Assembly: GCF_021117295.1 (NCBI RefSeq)
Contig: NZ_CP088247.1
Span: forward strand, 4,045,001 to 4,109,000
From: Methylorubrum sp. B1-46
Lineage (GTDB): Bacteria > Pseudomonadota > Alphaproteobacteria > Rhizobiales > Beijerinckiaceae
Length of the DNA: 64,000 nt
Reading direction: 5' to 3'
The position numbers and the translations under genes are program-made. Positions 1 to 8,896 of the stretch are shown one piece after another (position 1 is the first letter of the stretch; each line of letters starts with the position of its first letter). The notes beneath the pieces are model-generated. The model made no database searches and was not told the DNA's origin. It worked only from the letters and a program-made list of their open reading frames with translations.

Positions 1-1
1 G

Positions 2-1039
2 GCGCTCGTCGAGGCGGGCCGCCTGCGGCCCCTCGGCGCCTTCGGCCCGCGCTTCACCGCGACCTCCTCGCTGCGCACCGTCTACGCCGCCGAGAGCCCG
101 TGGATGGCAAAGTTCTCGCTGCCCGTCACCCTCACCAACTCGCTGCGGGTGAACCGGCTCGCCGAACTCAAGGCCGGGGTCGCCATGGCACGGCTGCTGG
201 CAAAAAGCGGGTTCGGCGCGCGCCATCCGAATTTCCGGATCCTGGCCGACCCCGCCTATCTCACCCTGCATTGTCCCGGCCGCGAGGAGAGCGGCTTCGA
301 GACGGTCCTGCGCGAAAACCCCTTCCGGAACGGCGCGGAGCGGGGCGTCGCCACCCTGGCGGCACTCACCGCCGAGCCGCTGCCGGGCCGCCTCTCGCGG
401 CTGGAAGCGCTCCTGCGGCAGATCTGCCCGGAGGGCGCGGCCGACCGGGCCCAGGCCGCCCGCACGTGGTTTAGCCGCTATCTCGATTGCATGCTGGAGC
501 CCGTCGTCGCCCTCTACGACGGGCACGGCATCGCGCTGGAGGCCCACCAGCAGAACGCCCTGCTGGATGTGGCCTCCGGCTGGCCGGAGCGCGGCATCTA
601 CCGCGACAACCAGGGCTTCTACCTCTCGGAGGCCGCCCGCCCGCGTCTCTTGCGCGACGCGCCCGAGACCGGTTCGATCGCCTCGCTCTACTTCGCCGAC
701 GGAGAGATCCGCCGACGCCTCGCCTACTATCTCGTGGTCAACCAGATCTTTTCCGTGATCGCCCGGATGGGCCATGACGGACTGGCGCGCGAGGAAACGC
801 TCCTCGACGACCTCGCCCGCCGCCTGGAGGCGATGGCGCGCCGCCTGACCGGCGCCGGCCGCGCCTTCGCCCGTTCGGTGCTCGACGGGCCGACGCTCTG
901 CACCAAGGCCAACCTGCGGGTGCGCCTGTGCGACCGCGACGAACTCGCCTCGGGCGACGGCCGCGGCAACTACATCGACATGCCGAACCCGCTTCGCGCG
1001 GCGGCTCGGGGCGAGGCCGGCCATGCCCTCGCTTCGTGA
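2..1039 (+). CDS. mllA: NIS siderophore synthetase, IucA/IucC family (AsbA/MllA-like), 5' end outside window
   Basis: This is the C-terminal ~345 residues of an IucA/IucC-family NRPS-independent siderophore (NIS) synthetase. Such enzymes use ATP to condense a carboxylate, usually citrate, with an amine such as spermidine. The frame is open from the first bases. Family motifs seen are TSSLRTVY and LTNSLRVN near the left edge and the H/E-A-H-Q-Q-N signature (GIALEAHQQN) about halfway. The stop lies inside the start of the next gene (17-base overlap), so the genes are coupled. The order AsbA-like, AsbB-AsbC fusion, AsbD-AsbE fusion, AsbF matches petrobactin/rhodopetrobactin-type clusters, and the fusion pattern is the one I recall for the M. 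extorquens methylolanthanin (mll) locus. Family is certain; the mll name rests on architecture and memory. Confidence 0.85.
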   Translation, partial: ALVEAGRLRPLGAFGPRFTATSSLRTVYAAESPWMAKFSLPVTLTNSLRVNRLAELKAGVAMARLLAKSGFGARHPNFRILADPAYLTLHCPGREESGFETVLRENPFRNGAERGVATLAALTAEPLPGRLSRLEALLRQICPEGAADRAQAARTWFSRYLDCMLEPVVALYDGHGIALEAHQQNALLDVASGWPERGIYRDNQGFYLSEAARPRLLRDAPETGSIASLYFADGEIRRRLAYYLVVNQIFSVIARMGHDGLAREETLLDDLARRLEAMARRLTGAGRAFARSVLDGPTLCTKANLRVRLCDRDELASGDGRGNYIDMPNPLRAAARGEAGHALAS

Positions 1040-4001
1040 CGAAAGGGAGCCGCCGGAGACGCGCGTCCTGCGCCAGTTGGCGGAGGCCGTCCTGTTCGAG
1101 GGGCTGGCCGAGCGCGGACCTGTCGGCGCCTCCGATCGGATCGCATGGCGTCTCGGCCCACACCGCTTCCGCGCGACGGGCACGCTCGGCGCCTTCGGCC
1201 GCCCTCGCCTCGCCCCCGGTTCGGTCGAGATGGCGAACGGGGAGGGGGGCTGGAAACCGGCCGATCTCGCCGCCCTCGTCGAGGCCCTGCCAGCCGCTCC
1301 CGAGCACCGGGCGCGGCTGCTGGCGGAGCTTGACCAGACGGTCGAACTCTGCCGCTGGAACGCCGAAAACCTGTCGCTGCCGGAGCGCCGCACTCTGCCC
1401 TTCGCCGCGCTGGATGCAGCGCTCTGGGAAGGCCATCCCTACCATCCGAGCTTCAAGGCCCGCACCGGCTTCAGCCTGGAGGATCACCGCCGCTACGGGC
1501 CCGAGGCCGCTGCGCCGTTCCGCCTCGCATGGCTGGCGATCCGCCGCGACACGATCGCTCTCGCAGGACCGGCCGCGGAAGCCGCGTTCTGGCGGGCCGA
1601 ACTCGGCGGGGAATGGGACGTGCTGGCCGACCGTCTCGGCACGGCCGGGCACACCCTCGGCACGCACGCGCTGCTGCCGGTCCACCCTTGGCAGATGCGC
1701 CGGCTCGAAGGCGACGCCCTGCGCCCCTGGCTGGCGGAGGGCCGTGCGGTCGCCCTCGGCACCGCCGGCCCGCGCTACGTCGCGAGCCAATCCCTGCGCA
1801 CCCTGCACAACCACGACGATCCGTCCGCCGCGAGCGTGAAGCTGTCCTTGAGCGTGGTCTCGACCTCGAGCCTGCGCATCCTCGATCCGCATTTCGTGCT
1901 GACCGGCCCGGCCCTGTCGGACTGGCTCGCGGAAATCGTCGCCGCCGACCCCACACTGCGTAAGCAAGTGACGGTGCTGCGTGAATACGCCGCCGTGCTA
2001 GCCGACCGGGACGGGCCGCTCGCCGGCCATCTCGCCGCGATCTGGCGGGAGAGCCCGCGCCTCGCGCCCGACGAGGCGGCCGTGCCCTTCAACGCGCTGG
2101 CCGTGTGCGAGGCGGATGGCCGCTCGTTCGTCGGGCCCTGGCTCGAACGGTACGGCCGCGACGCTTGGCTCGACCGTCTGGTCGCAGTCGCGGTGCTGCC
2201 GGTCTGGCACCTGCTCGCCGCCCACGGCGTCGCCCTGGAAGCGCACGGCCAGAACATGATCCTGGTCCACCGCGACGGCTGGCCGGAACGGGTGATCCTA
2301 CGCGACTTTCACGAGAGCGCGGAATACACCCCCGACTTCGTGACTGACCCGGCAGGCGTGCCGGATTTCGGGGCGATCGACCCCGCCCATGCCGGCCCGG
2401 CCGACGACCGCTTCCACGCCATGCGCTCAGCCGCGACGCTGGCCGAACTCGTCACCGACAGCCTGTTCGTCTTCAACCTCAGCGAGATCACTAGCCTTCT
2501 GACGCGCCGGCACGGCCTCGACGAGGCGGGCTTCTGGCGCCAGCTCGGCCGGCGGTTGCGGCGCCACGCTGCGGAGCACGGGCTGGAGGCGCGCTTCGCC
2601 CGCCTCGCCGTCGAGGCGCCGCGGCTGCGGGTTGAGGCGCTGCTGTCGCGCAAGCTCGGGCTCGGCGAGGCGCGGAGCAGCCTCCACGCACCCAACACCC
2701 TGTTTCCTTGCCCCGACGCCCCTTCCGGAGCCTGCATGATCGAGATCGACGGCCGCACCATCCCAGCAGACGAGATGGAGGCCGCCCTCCGGCGCGTCGC
2801 GGACGCGGCGGCCCTGCGCGGCGGCAGCGGCGAGCGCATCGCCGCGCGCTTCCGCGACACCGCCCAGAGCCTCGCCTTCATCCTCGCCGCCCGCCGGCAT
2901 GGCGCGAGCCTGCTGCCGATCCATCCGGCGCTCCCGGATGAGGGCGCACGCCGGCTCGCCGAACGGGCCGGCTGCCATCGCCTGTTCCTCGACAGCCTGG
3001 AAGGCGAGGCCCTCACCGCCGCCCCCCCGCCGGCACCGGGGGAGGGCGAGCTGCTCCAGATGAGTTCCGGCACCACCGGCGCGCCCAAATGCATTGCCCG
3101 CCCCTGGAGCGCGGTCGAGCGGGAGGTCGAGAGCTACGTCTCGTCATTCACCGAACCGGACGGGATGACTCCCGTGATCGCCTGCCCGATCACCCATTCC
3201 TACGGGCTGATCTGCGGCCTGTTCGTGGGCTTACGCCGCGGTCGCGTGCCGGTGATCGTGGACACCACGAATCCAAAGTATCTCCTGCGCCGCCTGCGCG
3301 AGATCGAGCGCCCGGTGCTCTACACGGCGCCGGCCATGCTGCACACGCTGGCCCGGCTGATGCCCGAGGGCGAGACGATCCACGCGGCGATGGTCTCGGG
3401 CACGCTCCTGCCCGCGCCTTGGTTTGCCGCCATCCGGGAGCGCGTCACCCACCTGTTCCAGCAATACGGCTGCTCGGAAGCCGGCTGCATCGCGATCAAT
3501 CCGTATCTGCGCCGCGCCGACGCCATCGGCCGCCCGCTGCCGCATCACCGCGTCCGCGCGGGAACGGGTCCCGAGGCCCCGGCGGAGATCGTGGTCGAGG
3601 GGGAGGGCGGCACGATTCGCACCGCCGATCTCGGCTATCTCCAACCCGACGGCATGCTGGTCTTCGTCGCGCGCCGGGACGACATGATCAACGTCTCGGG
3701 CCTCAACGTCTATCCCGGCGAGGTCGAGGACGTGGTGATGGCGCTGCCCAGCGTCACCGACGCCGTCGCCTTCGCCCGGCCCGATCCGTTCGCGGGCGAG
3801 CGGGTGACGCTGCTGTTCAGCGCCGACACCCCCGTGCCGCCCCGCACCCTTCAGGACTGGTGCCGCCGCTGGCTCGCCGGCCATCAGGTGCCGGTGGAGG
3901 CGGTGCAGGTCGGCGCGATCCCGCGGGAGGCCAACGGCAAGATTTCGCGACGCGCGGTCGCCGCGCAGTACCGGGACGGCGGCCTGGAGGCGGTGGCGTG
4001 A
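1023..4001 (+). CDS. mllBC: Fused NIS synthetase (AsbB-like) and aryl-AMP ligase (AsbC-like), MllBC-type
   Basis: A 992-residue two-enzyme fusion. Residues ~1-560 form an IucA/IucC synthetase (LRTLHNHDDPSAASVKLSLS, GVALEAHGQN, RDFHESAEY). Residues ~570-992 form an adenylation domain: phosphate loop SSGTTGAPK near 680, YGCSEAG near 815, the hinge block DDMINVSGLNVYPGE near 890 and the C-terminal catalytic ANGKISRR near 970. In petrobactin-type pathways these are two proteins: AsbB condenses the second polyamine arm onto citrate, and AsbC activates a hydroxybenzoate and loads it on the carrier AsbD. The gene overlaps its upstream neighbour by 17 bases, and its stop shares bases with the GTG start of the next gene. 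Which benzoate is activated cannot be read from the sequence. Confidence 0.88.
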   Translation: MPSLRDEREPPETRVLRQLAEAVLFEGLAERGPVGASDRIAWRLGPHRFRATGTLGAFGRPRLAPGSVEMANGEGGWKPADLAALVEALPAAPEHRARLLAELDQTVELCRWNAENLSLPERRTLPFAALDAALWEGHPYHPSFKARTGFSLEDHRRYGPEAAAPFRLAWLAIRRDTIALAGPAAEAAFWRAELGGEWDVLADRLGTAGHTLGTHALLPVHPWQMRRLEGDALRPWLAEGRAVALGTAGPRYVASQSLRTLHNHDDPSAASVKLSLSVVSTSSLRILDPHFVLTGPALSDWLAEIVAADPTLRKQVTVLREYAAVLADRDGPLAGHLAAIWRESPRLAPDEAAVPFNALAVCEADGRSFVGPWLERYGRDAWLDRLVAVAVLPVWHLLAAHGVALEAHGQNMILVHRDGWPERVILRDFHESAEYTPDFVTDPAGVPDFGAIDPAHAGPADDRFHAMRSAATLAELVTDSLFVFNLSEITSLLTRRHGLDEAGFWRQLGRRLRRHAAEHGLEARFARLAVEAPRLRVEALLSRKLGLGEARSSLHAPNTLFPCPDAPSGACMIEIDGRTIPADEMEAALRRVADAAALRGGSGERIAARFRDTAQSLAFILAARRHGASLLPIHPALPDEGARRLAERAGCHRLFLDSLEGEALTAAPPPAPGEGELLQMSSGTTGAPKCIARPWSAVEREVESYVSSFTEPDGMTPVIACPITHSYGLICGLFVGLRRGRVPVIVDTTNPKYLLRRLREIERPVLYTAPAMLHTLARLMPEGETIHAAMVSGTLLPAPWFAAIRERVTHLFQQYGCSEAGCIAINPYLRRADAIGRPLPHHRVRAGTGPEAPAEIVVEGEGGTIRTADLGYLQPDGMLVFVARRDDMINVSGLNVYPGEVEDVVMALPSVTDAVAFARPDPFAGERVTLLFSADTPVPPRTLQDWCRRWLAGHQVPVEAVQVGAIPREANGKISRRAVAAQYRDGGLEAVA

Positions 4002-5311
4002 GCAACGAGACGTTGATCGCCGCGATCGGCACGGTCCTGCGCGAGGAGATGCGCCATCCCCATCTCGATGGGTTCGGGCCCGACGCACGGCTGAACGAGG
4101 ATCTCTACCTCGATTCCGTGCAGTTGCTTCAGCTCATCCTGGCACTGGAGATGACGCACGGCGTGGCGGTGCCGGAAGAGGCGATCAACCGGCAGGACGT
4201 CTCGACCGTGGCCGACCTCGCCCGCCTCCTGGCACCGGGCGCGGAAGCGGTCGCACCGGTCGCCGCCGAACCGGAGGCCCCCTCCGAGGGCGTCCACGGG
4301 GCGATGCCCTACGATCTGAAGATCCACTGCTTCGTCAGTTGCGTCTGCGACGGGCTGAAACGCCGCGGCATCGATCACCGTCCGTTCTACGCCCTGATCT
4401 GGGATGCCGAGTTCGCGATCACCGACGGGTCGAAGCTCGCCTACCACTCGGACGCGATGGATCACGAGTCGTTCCGCTACTGGTTCGAGCGGCTCTACGG
4501 CGTGCCGCTCGTGCCCTGGTACGACCATTCCCGCTCGAAGGACGAGAACGTCGCCACTCTGCTCGACCTGATGGAGCGGCGGGAACCGAACGAGTGCATC
4601 ATGGTGATGCTCGACATGTTTCACCTCCCGGAGCGGGAGAACAAGTTCAACCAGAACCCCTTCCCGCACTACCTGCTGGTGTCGCTCTCCGGCGATCCCG
4701 ACCTCTGGCAGGTGCGCGACCCCGACTTCCGCTGGGAGGGCATGATCGAGCGCGAGCGGATGCTCAACGCCATCCGCCAGCCGAGCGTGGCCGGCGGCTA
4801 CCGCTTCGATCCCTCGCGCGCCCATCCGCCGAGGGACACGGATCTGGCGGCCTTCTTCGATGCCTGCTTCCGGCTCGACGCCAACCCGCTGATCGATGCG
4901 GCGCGGGCCATCGTGCTCGCCCATGCCGAGGGGCGCGGCGGCCTGAAGCTGACCGATCTCGGCGAGGCGTTGCGCGAACTGCCGGTCATCACCATCCGCA
5001 AATGGGCCTACGAGCACGGCTTCGCCTTCTTCTGGCGCGCCTTGCGCTGGCCGGACCCGGAATTCCAGCGGATCTGCGACGAGATCGAGGCCCTGGTGAA
5101 CGGCCTCACCGCCCTGCACTACGCCGTGCTGAAGCTCGCCCGGACAGGGGACGCGGCCGAACTCGCCCCCGTCCTCGCGCGGCTCGATGCCCTCGATGCG
5201 CAGGAATTCGCGATCAAGCGGCAGCTCGCCGCGGCCTACGCCGCGTGGCGGCAGAGAAGCCCTGACCTCGGAAACGCCGCGCCGCCCTCCCGCGAAAGGC
5301 TCCCCGCATGA
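3998..5311 (+). CDS. mllDE: Fused aryl carrier protein (AsbD-like) and AsbE-like condensing enzyme, MllDE-type
   Basis: A 437-residue fusion starting at GTG 3998, which overlaps the previous stop (GTGA). Residues 1-~80 are an acyl carrier domain with the phosphopantetheine serine in YLDSVQ (Ser40 by this start). After an Ala/Pro/Glu linker, residues ~105-435 match AsbE of petrobactin synthesis (begins LKIHCFVSCVCDGLKRRGID). AsbE is thought to transfer the carrier-bound hydroxybenzoyl group to a polyamine amine. Fusing carrier and acceptor enzyme would keep the thioester local. The stop overlaps the ATG of the next gene. An open frame upstream of 3998 is the shadow of mllBC. Confidence 0.87.
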   Translation: MSNETLIAAIGTVLREEMRHPHLDGFGPDARLNEDLYLDSVQLLQLILALEMTHGVAVPEEAINRQDVSTVADLARLLAPGAEAVAPVAAEPEAPSEGVHGAMPYDLKIHCFVSCVCDGLKRRGIDHRPFYALIWDAEFAITDGSKLAYHSDAMDHESFRYWFERLYGVPLVPWYDHSRSKDENVATLLDLMERREPNECIMVMLDMFHLPERENKFNQNPFPHYLLVSLSGDPDLWQVRDPDFRWEGMIERERMLNAIRQPSVAGGYRFDPSRAHPPRDTDLAAFFDACFRLDANPLIDAARAIVLAHAEGRGGLKLTDLGEALRELPVITIRKWAYEHGFAFFWRALRWPDPEFQRICDEIEALVNGLTALHYAVLKLARTGDAAELAPVLARLDALDAQEFAIKRQLAAAYAAWRQRSPDLGNAAPPSRERLPA

Positions 5312-6144
5312 GAGTTGCCCTCTGCACCATCAGCTTTCGCCATCATCTCGTGTCGATCGGCGAACTCGCCCGCTTCGCCCGCGGCCACGGCTTCGACGGG
5401 ATCGAGTTGTGGGGGGTTCACGCCCGCAATCTCGGCCCCGGCGACCACGCCGAATGGCTCGCCGCCTACGGCCTGCGCGTGCCGATGCTGAGCGACTACC
5501 TGCCCCTCGACGCACCGCCAAAGACCCTGACCGAGCGGACGGCCGAACTCGCCCGGCTCGCGGGAAGCTGGGGCGCGCCGCGCCTGCGCACCTTCGCCGG
5601 CACCAAGAGCAGCGCGGACGCCTCGGCGGAGGAGCGGGCGCAGGTCGCGGCACGCCTGCGGATGGCGGCGACCCAGCTCGCCGATCACGGCCTGCGGCTG
5701 GTGGTCGAGACCCATCCCGGCACGCTCGCCGACACCACCACCTCACTCCTCGACCTGCTGGCTTCGGTCGATCACCCGAACCTCCGGGTGAATTTCGACA
5801 CGCTCCACGTCTGGGAGGGCGGCGACGATCCGCTCGCGGCTCATGCCCGGCTGAGCCCCTATATCGACTATTACCACCTCAAGAACGTGCGCAGCCGGGC
5901 CGACCTGCCGGTGTTCGAGCCGGCCAACGTCTACGCCGCGGCCGGACGGCGCGAGGGCATGACCGCTCTGTTCGAGGGCGCGCTGGATTACGGCGCCTTG
6001 CTGAAGACGCTGCCGCCACAGGCGGAAGCCTCGCTCGAATGGTTCGGCGACGCCTCGTTCGCGGTCCTGCCGACCGACCTTTTCCGCGTGCGCAGTGCCA
6101 CCGCCGGCCGTCGCGCCGCCGGCCCCCGCCACGCCGCGCGCTGA
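5308..6144 (+). CDS. mllF: 3-dehydroshikimate dehydratase-like TIM-barrel enzyme (AsbF/MllF-like)
   Basis: A 278-residue protein of the AP-endonuclease-2/xylose-isomerase-like TIM-barrel superfamily, the size of AsbF. Metal-ligand positions are visible in VVETHPG, NFDTLHVWEGGDD, YYHLKN and a C-terminal SLEWFGD. AsbF converts 3-dehydroshikimate to 3,4-dihydroxybenzoate with a divalent metal, supplying the catechol arms of petrobactin. ATG 5308 overlaps the upstream TGA. If the operon makes methylolanthanin, reported to carry 4-hydroxybenzoate, either the product differs from AsbF's or another step removes a hydroxyl. Confidence 0.82.
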   Translation: MRVALCTISFRHHLVSIGELARFARGHGFDGIELWGVHARNLGPGDHAEWLAAYGLRVPMLSDYLPLDAPPKTLTERTAELARLAGSWGAPRLRTFAGTKSSADASAEERAQVAARLRMAATQLADHGLRLVVETHPGTLADTTTSLLDLLASVDHPNLRVNFDTLHVWEGGDDPLAAHARLSPYIDYYHLKNVRSRADLPVFEPANVYAAAGRREGMTALFEGALDYGALLKTLPPQAEASLEWFGDASFAVLPTDLFRVRSATAGRRAAGPRHAAR

Positions 6145-6183
6145 GCAGACACCGAAGCGCGAGGAGATCGCCAGGAGATCGCC

Positions 6184-6462
6184 ATGACCGAGAGCCACGC
6201 CGTCGTCAGCACCCCGCATGCCGGCCGCTATCTCCAGCAGCTCTGCAAGCACTGGGCCCACCGGTTCGAGACCGAGTTCAGCGCGACGAACGCCCGGATC
6301 GCCCTGCCGCTCGGCGAGACGCGTCTGTCCGCCGACGCCGAGACCCTGACGATCGATCTGACCGCACAGGACGCCGCCAGCCTGCCCGGCCTGCGCGACG
6401 TGGTCGTGCGCCACATCGAGCGCTTCGCCTTCCGCGAGACGCTGCGCTTCGACTGGACGTGA
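6184..6462 (+). CDS. DUF2218-family small protein
   Basis: A 92-residue acidic protein recognisable as DUF2218 (SRYLQQLCKHW-like N-terminus, a central F-x-A-x-x-A-x-I-x-L-P block, a closing HIERFAFRE). The family often sits beside iron-uptake genes and has no assigned reaction. It has no signal peptide or membrane segment, so it is probably cytoplasmic. It lies 39 bases after mllF on the same strand with GGAGATCGCC before the ATG, so it is likely the last gene of the operon. A role in metallophore handling is inference from position only. Confidence 0.75.
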   Translation: MTESHAVVSTPHAGRYLQQLCKHWAHRFETEFSATNARIALPLGETRLSADAETLTIDLTAQDAASLPGLRDVVVRHIERFAFRETLRFDWT

Positions 6463-6513
6463 GCACCGTCGCACGAGCCGGCCGGCCTGCGTTGTTTTGG
6501 CAAGCACAGCGTA

Positions 6514-6644
6514 CCTCATGCTGAGGCGCCGAGCTGAAAGCTCGGCCTCGAAGCACGCCTGAACGATCGCCCCGCGGCATCGGGTTGCCGGGAGAACCGT
6601 CGCGATGTGCTTCGAGGCTGCTGACGCAGCACCTCAGCATGAGG
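6514..6644. repeat. REP-like extragenic palindrome pair
   Basis: An inverted repeat with outer arms CCTCATGCTGAGG (6514-6526) and CCTCAGCATGAGG (6632-6644) and inner arms GCCTCGAAGCAC (~6545-6556) and GTGCTTCGAGGC (~6607-6618). This is the style of repeat found between genes in Rhizobiales/Methylobacterium. It separates the mll-type operon from the GNAT gene and may also stop transcription. Confidence 0.7.
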
Positions 6645-6717
6645 AGCATTCAGATTGCCTGAGCAAAACAAGGCAACATCTTCGACAAATTCTGAAATCA
6701 GCGGCACGAGGAACGAT

Positions 6718-7218
6718 ATGGACCTGACGATACGGGCCATGCGCGAGGACGATGCGCAGGATCTCTTCGAAATCTACAATCAGCCCGCCTTCCGCTTCGG
6801 CACCCTGGCACTTCCTTACGAATCCTTCGAGGCCGTGAAGAAGTGGGCCGAGCCGCGCTCGCCGCGCGATCTCCACCTCGCGGCGGAGCGGGAGGGACGC
6901 CTCGTCGGGGCGGCGGCCCTGCGCCCCTTCTACGGCCGGCGCGCCCACGCGGCGGAGTTCTGGATCGCGGTACACGAGGATTTCGCCGGCAACGGCATCG
7001 GCTCGCGGCTCCTCGCGGCGGTGATCGACACCGCGGACAACTGGATCAATGTCTCGCGCATCGAGATGACGGTCTTCACCGACAACACCCGCGCCATCGC
7101 TCTCTACGAGAAATTCGGCTTCGTCATCGAGGGCACGCACCGGGCCGCCTCGTTCCGCAACGGCCGCCTCGACGACGTGCATTGCATGGCCCGCCTGCGC
7201 CCGACGAGCGGGCACTGA
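6718..7218 (+). CDS. GNAT-family N-acetyltransferase
   Basis: A 166-residue acetyltransferase with a full GNAT fold. The acetyl-CoA pyrophosphate loop is FAGNGIGSRLL (~residues 89-99), followed by the beta-5/alpha-4 region VFTDNTRAIALYEKFGFVIE typical of RimJ/RimL or PhnO-like enzymes. Substrate unknown. I chose ATG 6718 because GAGGAA lies 5 bases before it; an upstream TTG at 6655 would add 21 residues reading into the REP element. Confidence 0.85.
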   Translation: MDLTIRAMREDDAQDLFEIYNQPAFRFGTLALPYESFEAVKKWAEPRSPRDLHLAAEREGRLVGAAALRPFYGRRAHAAEFWIAVHEDFAGNGIGSRLLAAVIDTADNWINVSRIEMTVFTDNTRAIALYEKFGFVIEGTHRAASFRNGRLDDVHCMARLRPTSGH

Positions 7219-7372
7219 ATCCGGTACGGATCGCCCGAGCGTCTTCGAGCGTCGAAGCCCCTGGATCCCAGGAACATTGCTGATTTCGCGAAGGTTTCGC
7301 CCGTCAGACTCCGGCACCGCTCCCAGACAATCGGCGCCTGGCTGTCGTATCCAGACCGGGAGATCCGATACC

Positions 7373-8062
7373 ATGCATCGGCGCGATTTTCTGACGACTC
7401 TGCTGACCGCAACGGCCGCGCTGGCGGTGACCCGCACGGCGCTGGCCCAACCGGCGCCGGCCGGTGCCATGCCGACGCCCGTCTATCTTGCCATGGCGAC
7501 GAAGGGCGGCCTGTTCCTCGAGAACACGGCGCGCGACGCCCACGCCAAGACCCGCAATCCGCGCGTCAAGGCCTTCAGCCGGGCCGAGGTGACCGAGCAG
7601 GTCAACCTCGCCCGCAAGCTCGACCCGTATCTCGGTGCCGCGCCGATGGCGGGCGGCGCACCCGCCGGTCCGGGCGGCCTCGTCGGCGGCTTGGTCGCCG
7701 CGCCGCTGGCGGTGGCCGGCGGTGTCGCGGGGGCGACCGTCGGCGCGGTGGGCGGGGTCGTCGGCGGCGCCCTGGGTGTGCCCGGCGGGGCCGGCCCCGG
7801 TGCCATGACCACGGACGAGCAGAAGGCCCAGATCCTGTCGCAGCTCTCGGGGATGCAGCCCGGCCCCGACTACGACGCCATGTTCGTCAATGCCTCGCTC
7901 CAGGGCCATCAGGAGGCGTACCAGATCCACGGCTCCTACGCGCAGGCCGGCGAGGACCCGGCCCTGCGCCGCATCGCGGCGGGCGCGCTCCCGCTGATCC
8001 AGCGCCACATCGCCCAGCTCTCGCGGATGCAGGCAATGATGGGCGGCGCCCGGCAAGGGTAG
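7373..8062 (+). CDS. DUF4142-type exported protein with a Gly/Val-rich insert
   Basis: A 229-residue protein with a Tat-like signal (MHRRDFLTTLL, hydrophobic stretch, cleavage near ALAQP). Two segments match DUF4142: GLFLENTARDAHAKTRNP followed by KAFSR near residue 60, and a C-terminal helix with MFVNASLQGHQEA and PLIQRHIAQL. Between them (~105-140) is an unusual low-complexity stretch of Gly, Val and Ala. The family is predicted ferritin-like and periplasmic, function unknown. ATG 7373 gives the signal peptide, whereas the longer frame from 7277 adds residues without family resemblance. Confidence 0.75.
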   Translation: MHRRDFLTTLLTATAALAVTRTALAQPAPAGAMPTPVYLAMATKGGLFLENTARDAHAKTRNPRVKAFSRAEVTEQVNLARKLDPYLGAAPMAGGAPAGPGGLVGGLVAAPLAVAGGVAGATVGAVGGVVGGALGVPGGAGPGAMTTDEQKAQILSQLSGMQPGPDYDAMFVNASLQGHQEAYQIHGSYAQAGEDPALRRIAAGALPLIQRHIAQLSRMQAMMGGARQG

Positions 8063-8072
8063 GCCTGAACCT

Positions 8073-8116
8073 GCGGCGCACCGTCCCCGATCGCGCTCTC
8101 GGGGATGATGCGCCGC
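8073..8116. terminator. Hairpin between convergent genes
   Basis: Interrupted inverted repeat, outer arms GCGGCGCA/TGCGCCGC and inner arms TCCCCGA/TCGGGGA, between the converging DUF4142 and cytochrome b561 genes. There is no T-run, so intrinsic termination is only a suggestion. Confidence 0.45.
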
Positions 8117-8148
8117 GACCAGGGCTCGTGTTCACGGCCAAACCGGCG

Positions 8149-8745
8149 TCACCCGCGCATCGTCCGCCGCGGATCCTGCTCCGGCAGCATCCGGTCGAGC
8201 ACGCCGTCGCGGCGGATCGCGACGTGCCACACGGTGCCGGCAATGTGCAGCCCCACCAGGACGTAGACGGCCCATTGCCCGGCGAGATGGACCGACTGGA
8301 AGAGGTTGCGCAGCGCCTCGTTCTTCTCGAAGCCGGGGATGGGGAAGAGATAGAAGAACTGCGTCGTGCTGCCGTTGAAGGCACTGAGCAGGAAGCCGCT
8401 CACCGGCATCAGCAGGAACACCGCGTAGAGCAGCCAGTGGCTGATCTTCGCGATGAGGGCGAGGCCTGCCGGCTCGCTCACCTAAGGCGGCGGCGGGTTG
8501 AAGGCGCGCCACAGGATGCGGACGACCACCAGCCCGAGAATCGTGAGCCCGACCGATTTGTGAAATTGGAACAGCACCGGCTTGGCCGCCGCCTCCTTGG
8601 CGAGGCTCGTGGCGACCCACGCCAGCGGCAGGACGGCGAGGACGAGAACCGAGGTCAACCAGTGCAGCGCCTGCGCCGTGCGGGTGTAGCGCGGGAAGGC
8701 AGGGACGGGCTTCGGAGCGACGCCGGGGGCGGCGGTTGACGTCAT
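8149..8745 (-). pseudogene. Cytochrome b561 family protein interrupted by an in-frame amber codon
   Basis: Read through, this is a 198-residue cytochrome b561 (di-haem membrane electron carrier) with four helices. The haem-ligand histidines are present: ALHWLTS and FHKSVG before the break, ISHWLLY and VGLHIAG after it. A TAG at 8482-8484 follows FNPPPP, a conserved loop in the family, and the frame resumes directly as VSEPAGLAL. A single C-to-T change (CAG to TAG) would explain it. As written, translation yields only an 87-residue half. Re-initiation at GTG 8481 is possible but unlikely to make a working protein. A sequencing error or amber suppression are alternatives. Confidence 0.8.
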
Positions 8746-8896
8746 GGGCCTGAATCTCCCGTCGATGCGGAGAATTCAGATAGGGCCCCTCCCGGCCGCG
8801 CCCATCACAGATTGCATCGAACAGTCAGAACCAGCACAGGCGTTTCATGCGGTCGTCGTACTGGCGGCGCGGCAACGAACGCTCCCTGCAAGCTCA

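Noticed and set aside
738..1967. Long minus-strand open frame opposite mllA/mllBC
   Set aside because: Shadow of high third-position GC in two overlapping real genes; composition is His/Arg/Gly-rich without family motifs.
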